Source of the DNA: Candidatus Binatia bacterium | GTDB lineage: Bacteria; Desulfobacterota; Binatia; Bin18 | Direction of reading: 5' to 3' | Length of the DNA: 64,000 nucleotides | NCBI GenBank assembly: GCA_022820725.1 | Contig: JAJEFA010000010.1 | Span: 1-64,000, forward strand | In this document: one piece after another, positions 43,065 through 50,850 of the stretch | Position numbering within the stretch: position 1 is the stretch's first letter | Layout of the letters: the number at the start of each line of letters is the position of its first letter | Made by a program: the position numbers and the translations under genes | The notes under the pieces: generated by a model | What the model was told of the DNA's origin: nothing | The model's input: only the letters and a program-made list of their open reading frames with translations | Databases searched by the model: none

Positions 43065-44327
43065 GTGAAAATCGCCATTATCGGTGGTGGTATCGGTGGT
43101 ATGACGCTGGCTCTGTCGCTCCACGACGCCGGCCTCGCCGATGTCGATATCTATGAGTCCGCTCACACGATCAGCGAGTTGGGCGTCGGCATTAACGTTC
43201 TGCCCCACGCGGTCCGCGAGCTGACCGAACTCGGCCTGCTGGACGGCCTCGCCGCGGCCGGCATCCCCACCGGCGAGTTGGTCTTCTACTCCAAGCACGG
43301 CCAGCGCATCTGGGGTGAACCTCGAGGGCGCGCTGCAGGCTATCACTGGCCCCAGTTCTCCATTCATCGGGGTGAGCTGCTGAAAGTACTCCACCAGGCC
43401 GTAGCCGACCGGCTCGGCCAGGCGCCTGTCCACACCGGCCACCATTTAGTCCGCTTCGGACAGGCAGCGGGAAGGACCTGGGGCGAGTTCGTCGATAGAG
43501 CAAAGAGTACGACCGCACCTCGTGTCGAGGCCGACCTGCTGGTCGCCTGTGACGGCGTCCATTCTGTCGTCCGGCAGCAACTCTACCCTGACGAGGGGCC
43601 GCCCAAATGGAACGGGATTGCCATGTGGCGCGGGGTCACCGAGGGCAGACCGTTTCTGTCGGGCCGCACGATGCTGATGGCCGGCTATTTTCGGCGGCGG
43701 GTGGTGATCTATCCGATTTCAAAACGCCACGAAGACCGGGGCCAGGCGCTCATCAACTGGGTAGCGGAATTCAAGGTTGCCGACGATCAACCCATGCCCC
43801 CGCAAGACTGGGAGCACACGGCGCGCCTTGAAGACGCCTTGGCCCCATTTGCTTCATTTAGCTTTGACTTTCTCGATGTACCAGAACTCATGCGGCAGGC
43901 GGAAACCATTTACCAATATCCGATGGTCGATCGTGACCCGCTGCCGACCTGGGACTTCGGCCGGGTCACGTTGCTGGGTGACGCGGCCCATCCCATGTAT
44001 CCAGTCGGCTCGAACGGAGCCTCCCAGGCCATTATTGACGCACGCGTATTGGCACGGGAACTCGCGCTCCAGCCGTCGATTGAGCGCGCCGTAGCCGCCT
44101 ATGATGCCACGCGCCGTCCGGCTACTGCCGCGGTCGTGCAGGCTAATCGTCAAGTCGGACCGGAACAATGCATGGAGCTTGTCGAGCAACGCGCGCCGAA
44201 TGGGTTTACCAATCTTGACGACGTTATCAGCCAACGCGAACTGGAAGAAATTTCCCGTTCGTATAAACGTACGGCCGGTTTCGACCCCGATGTATTGAAC
44301 AACCGACCGTCGTTGTCGATTCGTTAG
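43065..44327 (+). CDS. FAD-dependent aromatic hydroxylase (salicylate/3- or 4-hydroxybenzoate hydroxylase group)
   Basis: The 420-residue protein is a group A flavoprotein monooxygenase. It has the ADP-binding KIAIIGGGIGGMTLALSLHDAG, the central DGVHSVVRQQL (the DG motif for NAD(P)H and FAD contact) and LLGDAAHPMYPVGSNGASQAIIDARVLA (the GD motif that binds the FAD ribose). The GTG at 43065 is the likely start because GGGGGAGG lies just upstream. Family members decarboxylate and hydroxylate salicylate, or convert 4-hydroxybenzoate to hydroquinone or 3-hydroxybenzoate to gentisate. With the hydroquinone dioxygenase genes close upstream, a hydroquinone-forming reaction is attractive but not proven. 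Confidence 0.88.
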   Translation: MKIAIIGGGIGGMTLALSLHDAGLADVDIYESAHTISELGVGINVLPHAVRELTELGLLDGLAAAGIPTGELVFYSKHGQRIWGEPRGRAAGYHWPQFSIHRGELLKVLHQAVADRLGQAPVHTGHHLVRFGQAAGRTWGEFVDRAKSTTAPRVEADLLVACDGVHSVVRQQLYPDEGPPKWNGIAMWRGVTEGRPFLSGRTMLMAGYFRRRVVIYPISKRHEDRGQALINWVAEFKVADDQPMPPQDWEHTARLEDALAPFASFSFDFLDVPELMRQAETIYQYPMVDRDPLPTWDFGRVTLLGDAAHPMYPVGSNGASQAIIDARVLARELALQPSIERAVAAYDATRRPATAAVVQANRQVGPEQCMELVEQRAPNGFTNLDDVISQRELEEISRSYKRTAGFDPDVLNNRPSLSIR

Positions 44328-44339
44328 AACCATTGTCCT

Positions 44340-44367
44340 GTAGGGGTAATTCATGAATTACCCCTAC
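44340..44367. repeat. Perfect 28-base palindrome (GTAGGGGTAATTCA / TGAATTACCCCTAC)
   Basis: Two 14-base arms are exact reverse complements with no spacer. The palindrome lies 13 bases after the stop of the FAD hydroxylase and shares its GTAGGGG/CCCCTAC ends with 9253-9317. It is a plausible terminator for the plus arm, and its outer part also contains the stop codon of the broken antitoxin-like frame on the other strand. Confidence 0.75.
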
Positions 44368-44673
44368 CCCTCTGGGAGCGCAGGCTTCCAGCCTGCCTGG
44401 AGGCGGGCAAGATGCCTGCGTTCCCAGGAAGGCTTCCCGTCACGCAGCGTATAGCGATCTTCTATGGGGTCTTTCAGAAAATCAAAGGCGGGATTCTGCC
44501 CCGCCGCCCGCAGCCACTCCTTCTCATCTATATCGGCAACGTCAGCCTCTTCCGGGAAGACAATAATGACCCTCGCCCGACTCGGACCGGAGAGCGGAAG
44601 CGGGGCGTCCAGATGCAACTGATGCTGCTCGTCAATGGTTCCACCACTTCCAGCGTTTTCGAGACACCCACCT
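44364..44673 (-). pseudogene. Broken small antitoxin-like gene
   Basis: Two frames together give a recognisable small protein. From an ATG at 44673 with a good ribosome site (GAGGAGCACAG) the frame starts MKVGVSKTLEVVE. The conserved continuation TIDEQHQLHLDAPLPLSGPSRARVIIVFPEEADVADIDEKEWLRAAGQNPAFDFLKDPIEDRYTLRDGKP lies in the neighbouring frame, so one base seems to be missing near 44635. At its 3' end the frame runs into the repeat at 44372-44427, which adds an unrelated tail. The conserved part resembles small antitoxin-like proteins common in uncultured bacteria. No toxin gene is next to it. The family name is uncertain. Confidence 0.5.
44372..44427. repeat. Terminal-inverted-repeat hairpin element
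   Basis: CTGGGAGCGCAGGC at the left and GCCTGCGTTCCCAG at the right are near-perfect inverted arms around a centre reading TTCCAGCCTGCCTGGAGGCGGGCAAGAT. The pattern is a common dispersed hairpin in such genomes. It sits in the 3' end of the antitoxin-like frame and next to the 44340 palindrome. Confidence 0.7.
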
Positions 44674-44761
44674 TCATCTGTGCTCCTCGTAGAGAAAAAG
44701 GGGGAGAAGAAAAACTCTTCTACCGCACCAGAGATAGAGCGCAAAGAAAGCGGTCTCCTCC

Positions 44762-45895
44762 TCATTCGCACGCGGCAAAGCGCTCCAAATGGTGATCGGC
44801 GTCGCCAAAGGTCTGGGCGATCATGGTCAGGCGGCGGAAGGTATGACTGACTTTCAATTCCTCAGTCATACCCATCCCCCCGTGCAACTGAACAGCCTCC
44901 TGGCTGATGTGACGACAGGCGTCGGCAATATGGATTTTTGCCGCGGATATGGTCCGACGGCGTTCGTCGGCATCCGCGCTGTCGGCCTTCACGCAAGCCA
45001 GACAGGCCATGGATTTGGCCTGCTCGGCGATGATCGTCATCTCCACCATGCGGTGTTGCAGGGCCTGAAACGAACCGATCGGCACCCCGAACTGCTGACG
45101 GGTCTTGAGGTATTCAAGCGTAGTATCATTCGCAAACTGCATAGCCCCGACCGCCTCGGCGCAGACCAGGGCGGTGGCATAGTCCACCACGGCTTCGATC
45201 AGCGACAGGGCCTGTCCTTCCGGGCCGATCAGCGCATCGGCGGGAACAACCGTCCCGGCGAAACGCACATCCGCAGCGCGTAGATTATCAATCGTCCGAT
45301 AGGGCGTGAGCGTCACGCCTGGTGCGCTCGGGTCTACTATGAACAGGCTGATGCCGTCCGCATCGGTGGTACGACCTGCGGTGCGCGTCGACACAATGAG
45401 TTTATCGGCGCAGGGCGCGTGCAGGACGACACATTTCTCGCCCTCCAGCCGATAGCCGTCAGCGGTCTTCTCCGCCCGGCAGGCGACATGGGCCAGATTA
45501 TAGCGCGCCTGGCGTTCGGTTTGAGCGAACGCCAGCTTGCACCGACCGGAGATAAGAGCCGTCAGAATCTCCTGCTGCTGGGCCTGACTGCCACCCCTGG
45601 CAATGAACTGTCCACCCAGGCCGACGCTGGCCAGATAGGGCTCAACTATCAGCCCGTCGCCTATCGCCTCCATGACCGGCATCAGGTCTACGGCATTACC
45701 CCCAAAGCCCCCCACCTCACTCGCAAAGGGCAGGCCCAACAGGCCCATTTCGGCAAACGTGGTCCAGACCTGCTCGCTATAGCCCTGGTCGGACTCGATG
45801 ATCGCTTGGCGAGCGGCAAAGGTGTATTCTTTGGTCAGAAACTGCCGGACGCTCTGGGTCAGCAGTTGTTGTTCTTCGCTGTAGTCGAAGTTCAC
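44762..45895 (-). CDS. Acyl-CoA dehydrogenase, subunit of a probable heteromer (1)
   Basis: The 377-residue acyl-CoA dehydrogenase-like protein has the three-domain fold: FDYSEEQQLLTQSVRQFL and EMGLLGLPFASEVGGFGG (N-terminal helices), FAQTERQARYN and the beta domain, and the helical end LKTRQQFGVPIGSFQALQHRMVEM with ISQEAVQLHGGMGMTEELKVSHTFRRL. It keeps the HGGMGMTEE region around the catalytic Glu position but lacks the usual FAD-pocket EGT/GSNEI motif at the C-terminus. That motif is present in the partner 28 bases upstream. Such complementarity is typical of alpha2beta2 FadE pairs in steroid and side-chain degradation. The GTG start has AGGAG eight bases upstream. Confidence 0.88.
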   Translation of the reverse strand: MNFDYSEEQQLLTQSVRQFLTKEYTFAARQAIIESDQGYSEQVWTTFAEMGLLGLPFASEVGGFGGNAVDLMPVMEAIGDGLIVEPYLASVGLGGQFIARGGSQAQQQEILTALISGRCKLAFAQTERQARYNLAHVACRAEKTADGYRLEGEKCVVLHAPCADKLIVSTRTAGRTTDADGISLFIVDPSAPGVTLTPYRTIDNLRAADVRFAGTVVPADALIGPEGQALSLIEAVVDYATALVCAEAVGAMQFANDTTLEYLKTRQQFGVPIGSFQALQHRMVEMTIIAEQAKSMACLACVKADSADADERRRTISAAKIHIADACRHISQEAVQLHGGMGMTEELKVSHTFRRLTMIAQTFGDADHHLERFAACE

Positions 45896-45923
45896 GCTGC
45901 GATCTCCTGTTTACCCATCCGGT

Positions 45924-47102
45924 TTACAGCCCGAGGGACGCCTTGGCGATAATATTGCGCTGAATCTCGTTGGAACCCGCATAGATCGAGGTCTTGCGGT
46001 AATTGCAGTAGCGCGGGGCGATACTGGCCGTTTGTTGGTCAAAGTCCGTGGCGTGCAGCGACTGGAACGGCTGGGCAAGCGGTCCGACCGCTTCCAGCAT
46101 GAGTTCCGTGAGCGCCTGTTGGATTTCCGTGCCGCGAATCTTGAGCAAGGAGACTTCCGCGCCGGGTGCTCGTCCGCCGCGCATCTGGTCCAGAAAACGC
46201 AGATTGGTGATCTCCAAAGCCATCAGCTCGACTTCCACCCGGGATAGTCGGTCGCGGAAGCGCGGATCGTCAATGAGCGGTTTGCCGTTTTTGGACTGCT
46301 GGGCCGCCAGCTCTTTCAGGCGCAGCACTTCTCGCTTTGACGCGCCGGTGTTGCCTGTGCCGAGGCGCTCGTAGCCCAAGAGATATTTGGCGACCGTCCA
46401 GCCATCATTTTCTTCGTGGATGAGGTTTTCCGCCGGGACTCGTACATCGTCAAAAAACACCTCGTTCACTTCATGGCCACCATCCATGAGCATCAGCGGC
46501 CGGATGCTGATGCCCGGCGTGTTCATATCCATGAGCAAAAAGGAAATACCCTGTTGTCTCTTTGGAAAATCGGCGCTGGTCCGCACCAGACAGAATATCC
46601 AGTCCGCGTGCTGAGCCCAGGTGGTCCAAATTTTCTGGCCGTTGACGACGAAGCTGTCCCCCTCCCGGACCGCGCTCGTCTTGAGCGAAGCCAAGTCCGA
46701 ACCTGAGCCCGGCTCGGAGTAGCCCTGGCACCAGAATATGTCGCCATTGTACATGCCGGGCAGAAAGCGCTGTTTCTGCTCTTGCGTGCCAAATTTGTGC
46801 AGGACGGGCGCACACATGGACACGCCAAAGGGAATACGCGGCGGGCAGCCGGCATAGCCGCATTCTTCTTCAAAAATATGCCGCTGCACAATGGTCCAGT
46901 TTGTCCCGCCCCACTCTTCCGGCCAGTCAGGCGCGCCCCAGCCTCGCTCGGCCGTGATTTTCTGCCAGCGCAGCAGGTCTTCTTTGGTCAGCTCTTCATA
47001 GTTGACGACTTTGTCGCGCAACTCGTCCGGCAGGTTGTCTTTGAGCCAGGCGCGGACTTCATCACGGAAGGCCATTTCTTCAGGAGAATAGTTGAGATCC
47101 AT
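45924..47102 (-). CDS. Acyl-CoA dehydrogenase, subunit of a probable heteromer (2)
   Basis: The 392-residue protein starts MDLNYSPEEMAFRDEVRAWLKDNLPDEL and has WPEEWGGTNWTIVQRHIFEEECGYAGCP, WCQGYSEPGSGSDLASLKTSAVREGDSFVVNGQKIWTTWAQHADW, VFFDDVRVPAENLIHEENDGWTVAKYLLGYER and a C-terminal KTSIYAGSNEIQRNIIAKASLGL. The last block binds FAD across the subunit boundary. The GG-x-GY-x-E segment of homomeric enzymes is not seen, whereas the neighbour has it. The pair probably forms one enzyme. The ribosome site AGAGGAG precedes the ATG. The pair is likely to act on a ring-derived or branched acyl-CoA, but this is inference. Confidence 0.9.
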   Translation of the reverse strand: MDLNYSPEEMAFRDEVRAWLKDNLPDELRDKVVNYEELTKEDLLRWQKITAERGWGAPDWPEEWGGTNWTIVQRHIFEEECGYAGCPPRIPFGVSMCAPVLHKFGTQEQKQRFLPGMYNGDIFWCQGYSEPGSGSDLASLKTSAVREGDSFVVNGQKIWTTWAQHADWIFCLVRTSADFPKRQQGISFLLMDMNTPGISIRPLMLMDGGHEVNEVFFDDVRVPAENLIHEENDGWTVAKYLLGYERLGTGNTGASKREVLRLKELAAQQSKNGKPLIDDPRFRDRLSRVEVELMALEITNLRFLDQMRGGRAPGAEVSLLKIRGTEIQQALTELMLEAVGPLAQPFQSLHATDFDQQTASIAPRYCNYRKTSIYAGSNEIQRNIIAKASLGL

Positions 47103-47174
47103 GGTGTACTCCTCTCGTCGGTCTGCCCTATGTATCAGGCTGCTGCGGAAATCCTAGTCCGGCCCCGGTTTTCC

Positions 47175-47203
47175 GTTCATCCTGAGCGGAGCGCAGTCGA
47201 AGG
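47175..47203. repeat. Dispersed CTGAGCGGAG-type hairpin repeat
   Basis: GTTCATCCTGAGCGGAG followed by CGCAGTCGAAGG is a variant of a very common short repeat (CCTGAGC...GTCGAAGG) found in intergenic DNA of many uncultured bacteria. Related pieces lie at 14693 and 15758. It lies in the gap between the acyl-CoA dehydrogenase pair and nudC and has no gene. Confidence 0.55.
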
Positions 47204-47287
47204 GCCTGGGGGATACAGTCAGGGGCGGGTTTGCTATGCTTTGCCAATACGGTACTGCTGACCATACCAAGACTGGAGGATTTGGGT

Positions 47288-48154
47288 ATGCCTGCCCGCA
47301 ATGCGCCACACTCCCACGGCCAGCCGATCTTTGGCATGCGAAGGACGTTTATTTCCGAAGTCGCACCGCCCCACGACCTGTCCGGCCCGGCCTGGTGGTT
47401 CGGCTTTCACCGCAACCGGCTCCTGCTTCAGAAGCATGGCGAGACGTTTCAAGTCCCCTGCCTGAAGCGCTTTGAAGAGTTAGGGGTTTCTGCGGGAAAT
47501 CGGCATTATCTCGGGCGCTACGACGGGCAGGCGTGTTATGCCGTTGATGTGCTGGACCCGTCGGTGCCAGACCACCTGGATTTCAAGGACCTCCGACAGG
47601 CGCACGGCGGACTGGAGGAGGATTTGTTCGTGCTGGGCGGCCGCGCCGTCCAGATCGTCGAGTGGGACCGTACCCATCAGTACTGCGGGCGGTGCGGAAC
47701 CCGCAACGAAACCAAATCGGACGAGCGGGCCAAGCGCTGCCCCAAGTGCCAGCTCTTGAGCTTTCCCCGCTTGTCACCCGCCATTATTGTGATGGTGGAA
47801 CGCGACGGAAAAATCCTGCTCGCCCGTTCGCCCCACTTCCCGACCAAGATGTACAGCGTGCTGGCCGGCTTTGTGGAGCCCGGCGAGACCATAGAGGAAT
47901 GCGTGGCCAGAGAAATCAAGGAAGAAGTCGGCATCACAGTCGATAACATTCGATATTTCGCCAGTCAGCCGTGGCCGTTTCCGAATTCGCTCATGCTCGG
48001 TTTTACCGCCGAGTATGCGGGAGGCGAGATTGAAGTAGACGGCGTAGAAATCGCCGAAGCGGCCTGGTTCAGCCCGGATGCCATGCCCGCCATCCCCGGC
48101 CGTATCAGCATCTCCCGCCGGTTGATCGATTATTTTCTGGACAAGCACGGGTAG
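47288..48154 (+). CDS. nudC: NADH pyrophosphatase (NudC-type Nudix hydrolase)
   Basis: The 288-residue protein has an N-terminal NudC domain (AWWFGFHRNRLLLQKHGETF), a zinc ribbon (HQYCGRCGTRNETKSDERAKRCPKCQLLSFPRLSPAII) and a Nudix box (GFVEPGETIEECVAREIKEEVGI) with the NudC-specific SQPWPFPNSLMLGFTAEY downstream. It hydrolyses NADH to NMNH and AMP and may decap NAD-capped RNA. The ATG at 47288 follows CTGGAGGAT. A longer frame from 47231 is not family-like. Metal-binding residues (Glu in EExGE-type motif REIKEEVG) are intact. It is divergent from the acyl-CoA dehydrogenase pair. Confidence 0.93.
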   Translation: MPARNAPHSHGQPIFGMRRTFISEVAPPHDLSGPAWWFGFHRNRLLLQKHGETFQVPCLKRFEELGVSAGNRHYLGRYDGQACYAVDVLDPSVPDHLDFKDLRQAHGGLEEDLFVLGGRAVQIVEWDRTHQYCGRCGTRNETKSDERAKRCPKCQLLSFPRLSPAIIVMVERDGKILLARSPHFPTKMYSVLAGFVEPGETIEECVAREIKEEVGITVDNIRYFASQPWPFPNSLMLGFTAEYAGGEIEVDGVEIAEAAWFSPDAMPAIPGRISISRRLIDYFLDKHG

Positions 48155-48218
48155 GGGATAAGCAGACCTGTTTCCCTCAGCCCCGCAGGTCGGATGAGCG
48201 GGGCGTAATCCGACATCC

Positions 48219-48827
48219 CTACTGTTGCTTGACCGCGACACAGATCAACAATTTTTCCTCGTCCGTATATTGCGTCACCGTCAGTCCATACGATCCGAGG
48301 AACGTATGCGCTTCGTCCTGTGAGGGTAGCGCCGTTATGGGAAACGGTTCCGAGCGGACGAGCCCTTCAACAAACCCCCGGCCTTCCGGGTGACTGATCA
48401 CAATCCGCCCGCCCGGCCGCAGCATGCGCATAATATTGCGCAAGGCTCCGGGCTTGTCCGCGATATTGCCGTACATGCCATTCATGAAGACCACATCGAC
48501 ACAGGCGTCGGGCAGGTCCAGGTCCCGGATGTCACATTGGTGGCGTTCAACTTCGGGGTAACGCTTTGCGACCTGCTCTAGCATTTTGCTCGACAGATCG
48601 CAGGCGTAGATGTGGCCGGGCCGATACTTCCGAATGTCGGGCATGAGTGCCCCCGTCCCCGTCCCGACATCCAGCACATTTTCTCCCGCCTGAATGTCGG
48701 GCGCGGCAACGATACGTTCCATGCGGGCGCAGACATCCTGGGGTAATTCGACCAGAAAACGGTCGTACACATTATCAAACGCCTGGCGTTGTTTTGCGTT
48801 GAATTGGGTAATCTGTTCGTCGTTCAT
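48219..48827 (-). CDS. Class I SAM-dependent methyltransferase
   Basis: The 202-residue protein has the SAM-binding core IQAGENVLDVGTGTGALMPDIRKYRPGHIYACDLSSKMLEQVAKRYPEVERHQCDIRDL, then DVVFMNGMYGNIADKPGALRNIMRMLRPGGRIVISHPEGRGFVEGLV. Motifs I to IV are in order and complete. This matches small methyltransferases of the UbiE/SmtA-like class. The substrate is unknown. It is convergent with nudC, with the stops 64 bases apart. The start at 48827 has AAGGACCG upstream. Confidence 0.87.
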   Translation of the reverse strand: MNDEQITQFNAKQRQAFDNVYDRFLVELPQDVCARMERIVAAPDIQAGENVLDVGTGTGALMPDIRKYRPGHIYACDLSSKMLEQVAKRYPEVERHQCDIRDLDLPDACVDVVFMNGMYGNIADKPGALRNIMRMLRPGGRIVISHPEGRGFVEGLVRSEPFPITALPSQDEAHTFLGSYGLTVTQYTDEEKLLICVAVKQQ

Positions 48828-48919
48828 GTACGGTCCTTGTTCTTCCTACTCCAGCCACTAGCGGCCCAGGTCCATCTCAACAAGAGCAGAACGCACAGTC
48901 TGCCCCTATTCCGGCTTTC

Positions 48920-49816
48920 TTAGGCCGCGGCCCATTTTTCGCGCAGGAATTCTCCTACCCGTTCAATGCCTCTTTTGCCCTCATCCAGCATGGGGTGAAA
49001 GGCATGCCAGACATGGATCATATTGTCCCAGATTTCGAGACTGCACTCGACGCCCGCCGCTTTTGCCTTTTCGTCGAATATCATGGCGTCACCCAGCAGA
49101 ACCTCGTCCCGACCGACATGGATCAACACCGGTGGTAAGCCGCTGAGATCGGCCAGATTGGGCGACGCATACGGATGCGTGGGATCGCTGTCGCCAACAT
49201 AGAGTCCCGCCATGCGTCTGAGACCGTGGGCCGTTACCATGGGATCGGCGGTGGCTCTGGTCTGATACGACTCATTCGAGCAGGTCATATCCGACCACGG
49301 GCTGATCGCCACCGCAGCTGCGGGCATGGGGACGCTGTTGTCCCGCGCCGCAACCAAAGTCGCCAGGGTTAACCCACCCCCGGCCGAGTCCCCGCCAATA
49401 GCCAGATTTTTCGGCGAGAACCCTTGCTCAACCAGCCATCTGAGAGACGCGACACCATCGTCAACCGCGGCCGGAAAGGGCTCTTCCGGCGCCAGACGAT
49501 AATCCACGAGCAAAACCGCGGCTTGGGCACAGCGGGAGATTTCTCCGGCCAGCGACCGGTGCGTATTGATCGAGCCGACCACATAGCCTCCGCCGTGCAG
49601 GTAGAGGATGGCCCGCTCGGCCTGACTGCCGGGTGCGCGGACCCATTCTGCAGCACGGTTCGCCACGCTTACCGCTTCTGTTTCAATATCGTCCGCGGCC
49701 GGGAAGGCCAGCTTTTCCATGCTTTTGCGCATGGCCTCAACCGGCGGCTCAACATCCGCCGGAAGCTGTTTTTCGCGTAAAATCTGTTTCAGTTTGTCAA
49801 TACTCATGCCTGCCAT
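48920..49816 (-). CDS. HSL-family alpha/beta hydrolase (esterase-like)
   Basis: The 298-residue protein is a hormone-sensitive-lipase-type hydrolase: the oxyanion motif LYLHGGGYVVGSINTHR (HGGG at 74-77), nucleophile Ser144 in IGGDSAGGGLT, DYRLAPEEPFPAAVDD upstream, an Asp in PVLIHVGRDEVLLGDAMIF, and His in NMIHVWHAFHPML. It would cleave short-chain esters. The start is placed at the ATG at 49816, with a G-rich ribosome site (GGGGGAAG) upstream. A longer frame to 49900 is less likely because the family begins near MAGMSIDKLK. It is divergent from the ParA-like gene. Confidence 0.9.
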   Translation of the reverse strand: MAGMSIDKLKQILREKQLPADVEPPVEAMRKSMEKLAFPAADDIETEAVSVANRAAEWVRAPGSQAERAILYLHGGGYVVGSINTHRSLAGEISRCAQAAVLLVDYRLAPEEPFPAAVDDGVASLRWLVEQGFSPKNLAIGGDSAGGGLTLATLVAARDNSVPMPAAAVAISPWSDMTCSNESYQTRATADPMVTAHGLRRMAGLYVGDSDPTHPYASPNLADLSGLPPVLIHVGRDEVLLGDAMIFDEKAKAAGVECSLEIWDNMIHVWHAFHPMLDEGKRGIERVGEFLREKWAAA

Positions 49817-49929
49817 TGGCTTCCCCCCTTCGCGTGCTAGTGTAGACACACTATGCTTCATCGCTCCCATTGTCACTATTGCCCGCTTGATGTACCGCAA
49901 GGAGGGGGCACAGCCGGGGTTTGAGTGAA

Positions 49930-50850
49930 ATGCAGGTATTAGCGCTCTACCATATGAAAGGAGGGGTGGGGAAAACGGCTGCGGCGGTCAATCTTTCCTA
50001 TCTGGCCGCGCAATCCGGAGCTCGAACCTTGCTCTGCGACCTTGACCCTCAGGCCTCGGCAACCTATTACTTTCGCGTCCAACCCAAGCTCAAAGCCAAG
50101 AAGAGAGTGTTTGCGCGCGGCGGGAAGCAACTTGAAAAGAGCATCAAGGCGACCGATTTTGTACGCCTGGACCTACTTCCCGGTGCATTGTCTCACCACC
50201 ACCTGACACAGGTGTTTCAGCAAACCAAACATCCGGCACGCTGCCTGCACCGTAGCTTGGCCGCGCTCCGGGACGAATACCAGTATGTGGTCCTCGACTG
50301 TCCATCCGGGGTAGACCTGATTGCGCAAAACGTCTTCTATGCCGCAGATTACATCCTGATTCCCATTGTCCCCTCACCGCTGTCGGTCCATGCGTATCAG
50401 CAGCTCCGGACGTTTTACACCAAACACGGCTACAACCCCGATAAACTCCGCACGTTTTTCTCTATGGTGGAACGGCAAAAAAAACTGCATCGGTCTGTCA
50501 TGCAGGAACTGACCACTTCTCACCCCGAAGCCCTTTCACAGGCCATCCCGTATCTTGTCGATGTCGAAAACATGGGCGTCCACCGGGAGCCGGTCCTCGT
50601 CTCGCTTCCGCATTCCCGGGCGTCCCAGGCGTATGAACGGTTGTGGACAGAAATGGAAGCTATACTGAACCAAGCTCACCCAGACGCTACGCCGGTTCTT
50701 GCTGCTCCTGCTGGTCTTGCGGCCCGGCAATCTCAACCCGGTCAGGATCGCTCAATGGCAGAATCATCGGATCCACCACCGCGGTCAACACCTGAAACTC
50801 CTCCACAACCTGCTGTTGCAGAGCCTGCCGCTCTGAAGTCAGCGAAGTAA
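49930..50850 (+). CDS. ParA-like ATPase with a proline-rich tail
   Basis: The 306-residue protein has the deviant Walker A of the ParA/MinD class (YHMKGGVGKTAAAVNLSYLAA), LLCDLDPQASATYYFRVQP, YQYVVLDCPSGVDLIAQNVFYAADYILIPIVPSPLSVHAYQQLRTF and SMVERQKKLHRSVMQEL. The core ends near residue 250 (MEAILNQAHP). The last 55 residues are low-complexity, Pro/Ala/Ser-rich, and run antisense through the end of the CHAD gene. No parB or plasmid feature is nearby, so it is an orphan ParA-like protein; a role in positioning a protein or polyphosphate granule is an inference. An in-frame TTG at 49921 is an alternative start. Confidence 0.82.
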   Translation: MQVLALYHMKGGVGKTAAAVNLSYLAAQSGARTLLCDLDPQASATYYFRVQPKLKAKKRVFARGGKQLEKSIKATDFVRLDLLPGALSHHHLTQVFQQTKHPARCLHRSLAALRDEYQYVVLDCPSGVDLIAQNVFYAADYILIPIVPSPLSVHAYQQLRTFYTKHGYNPDKLRTFFSMVERQKKLHRSVMQELTTSHPEALSQAIPYLVDVENMGVHREPVLVSLPHSRASQAYERLWTEMEAILNQAHPDATPVLAAPAGLAARQSQPGQDRSMAESSDPPPRSTPETPPQPAVAEPAALKSAK

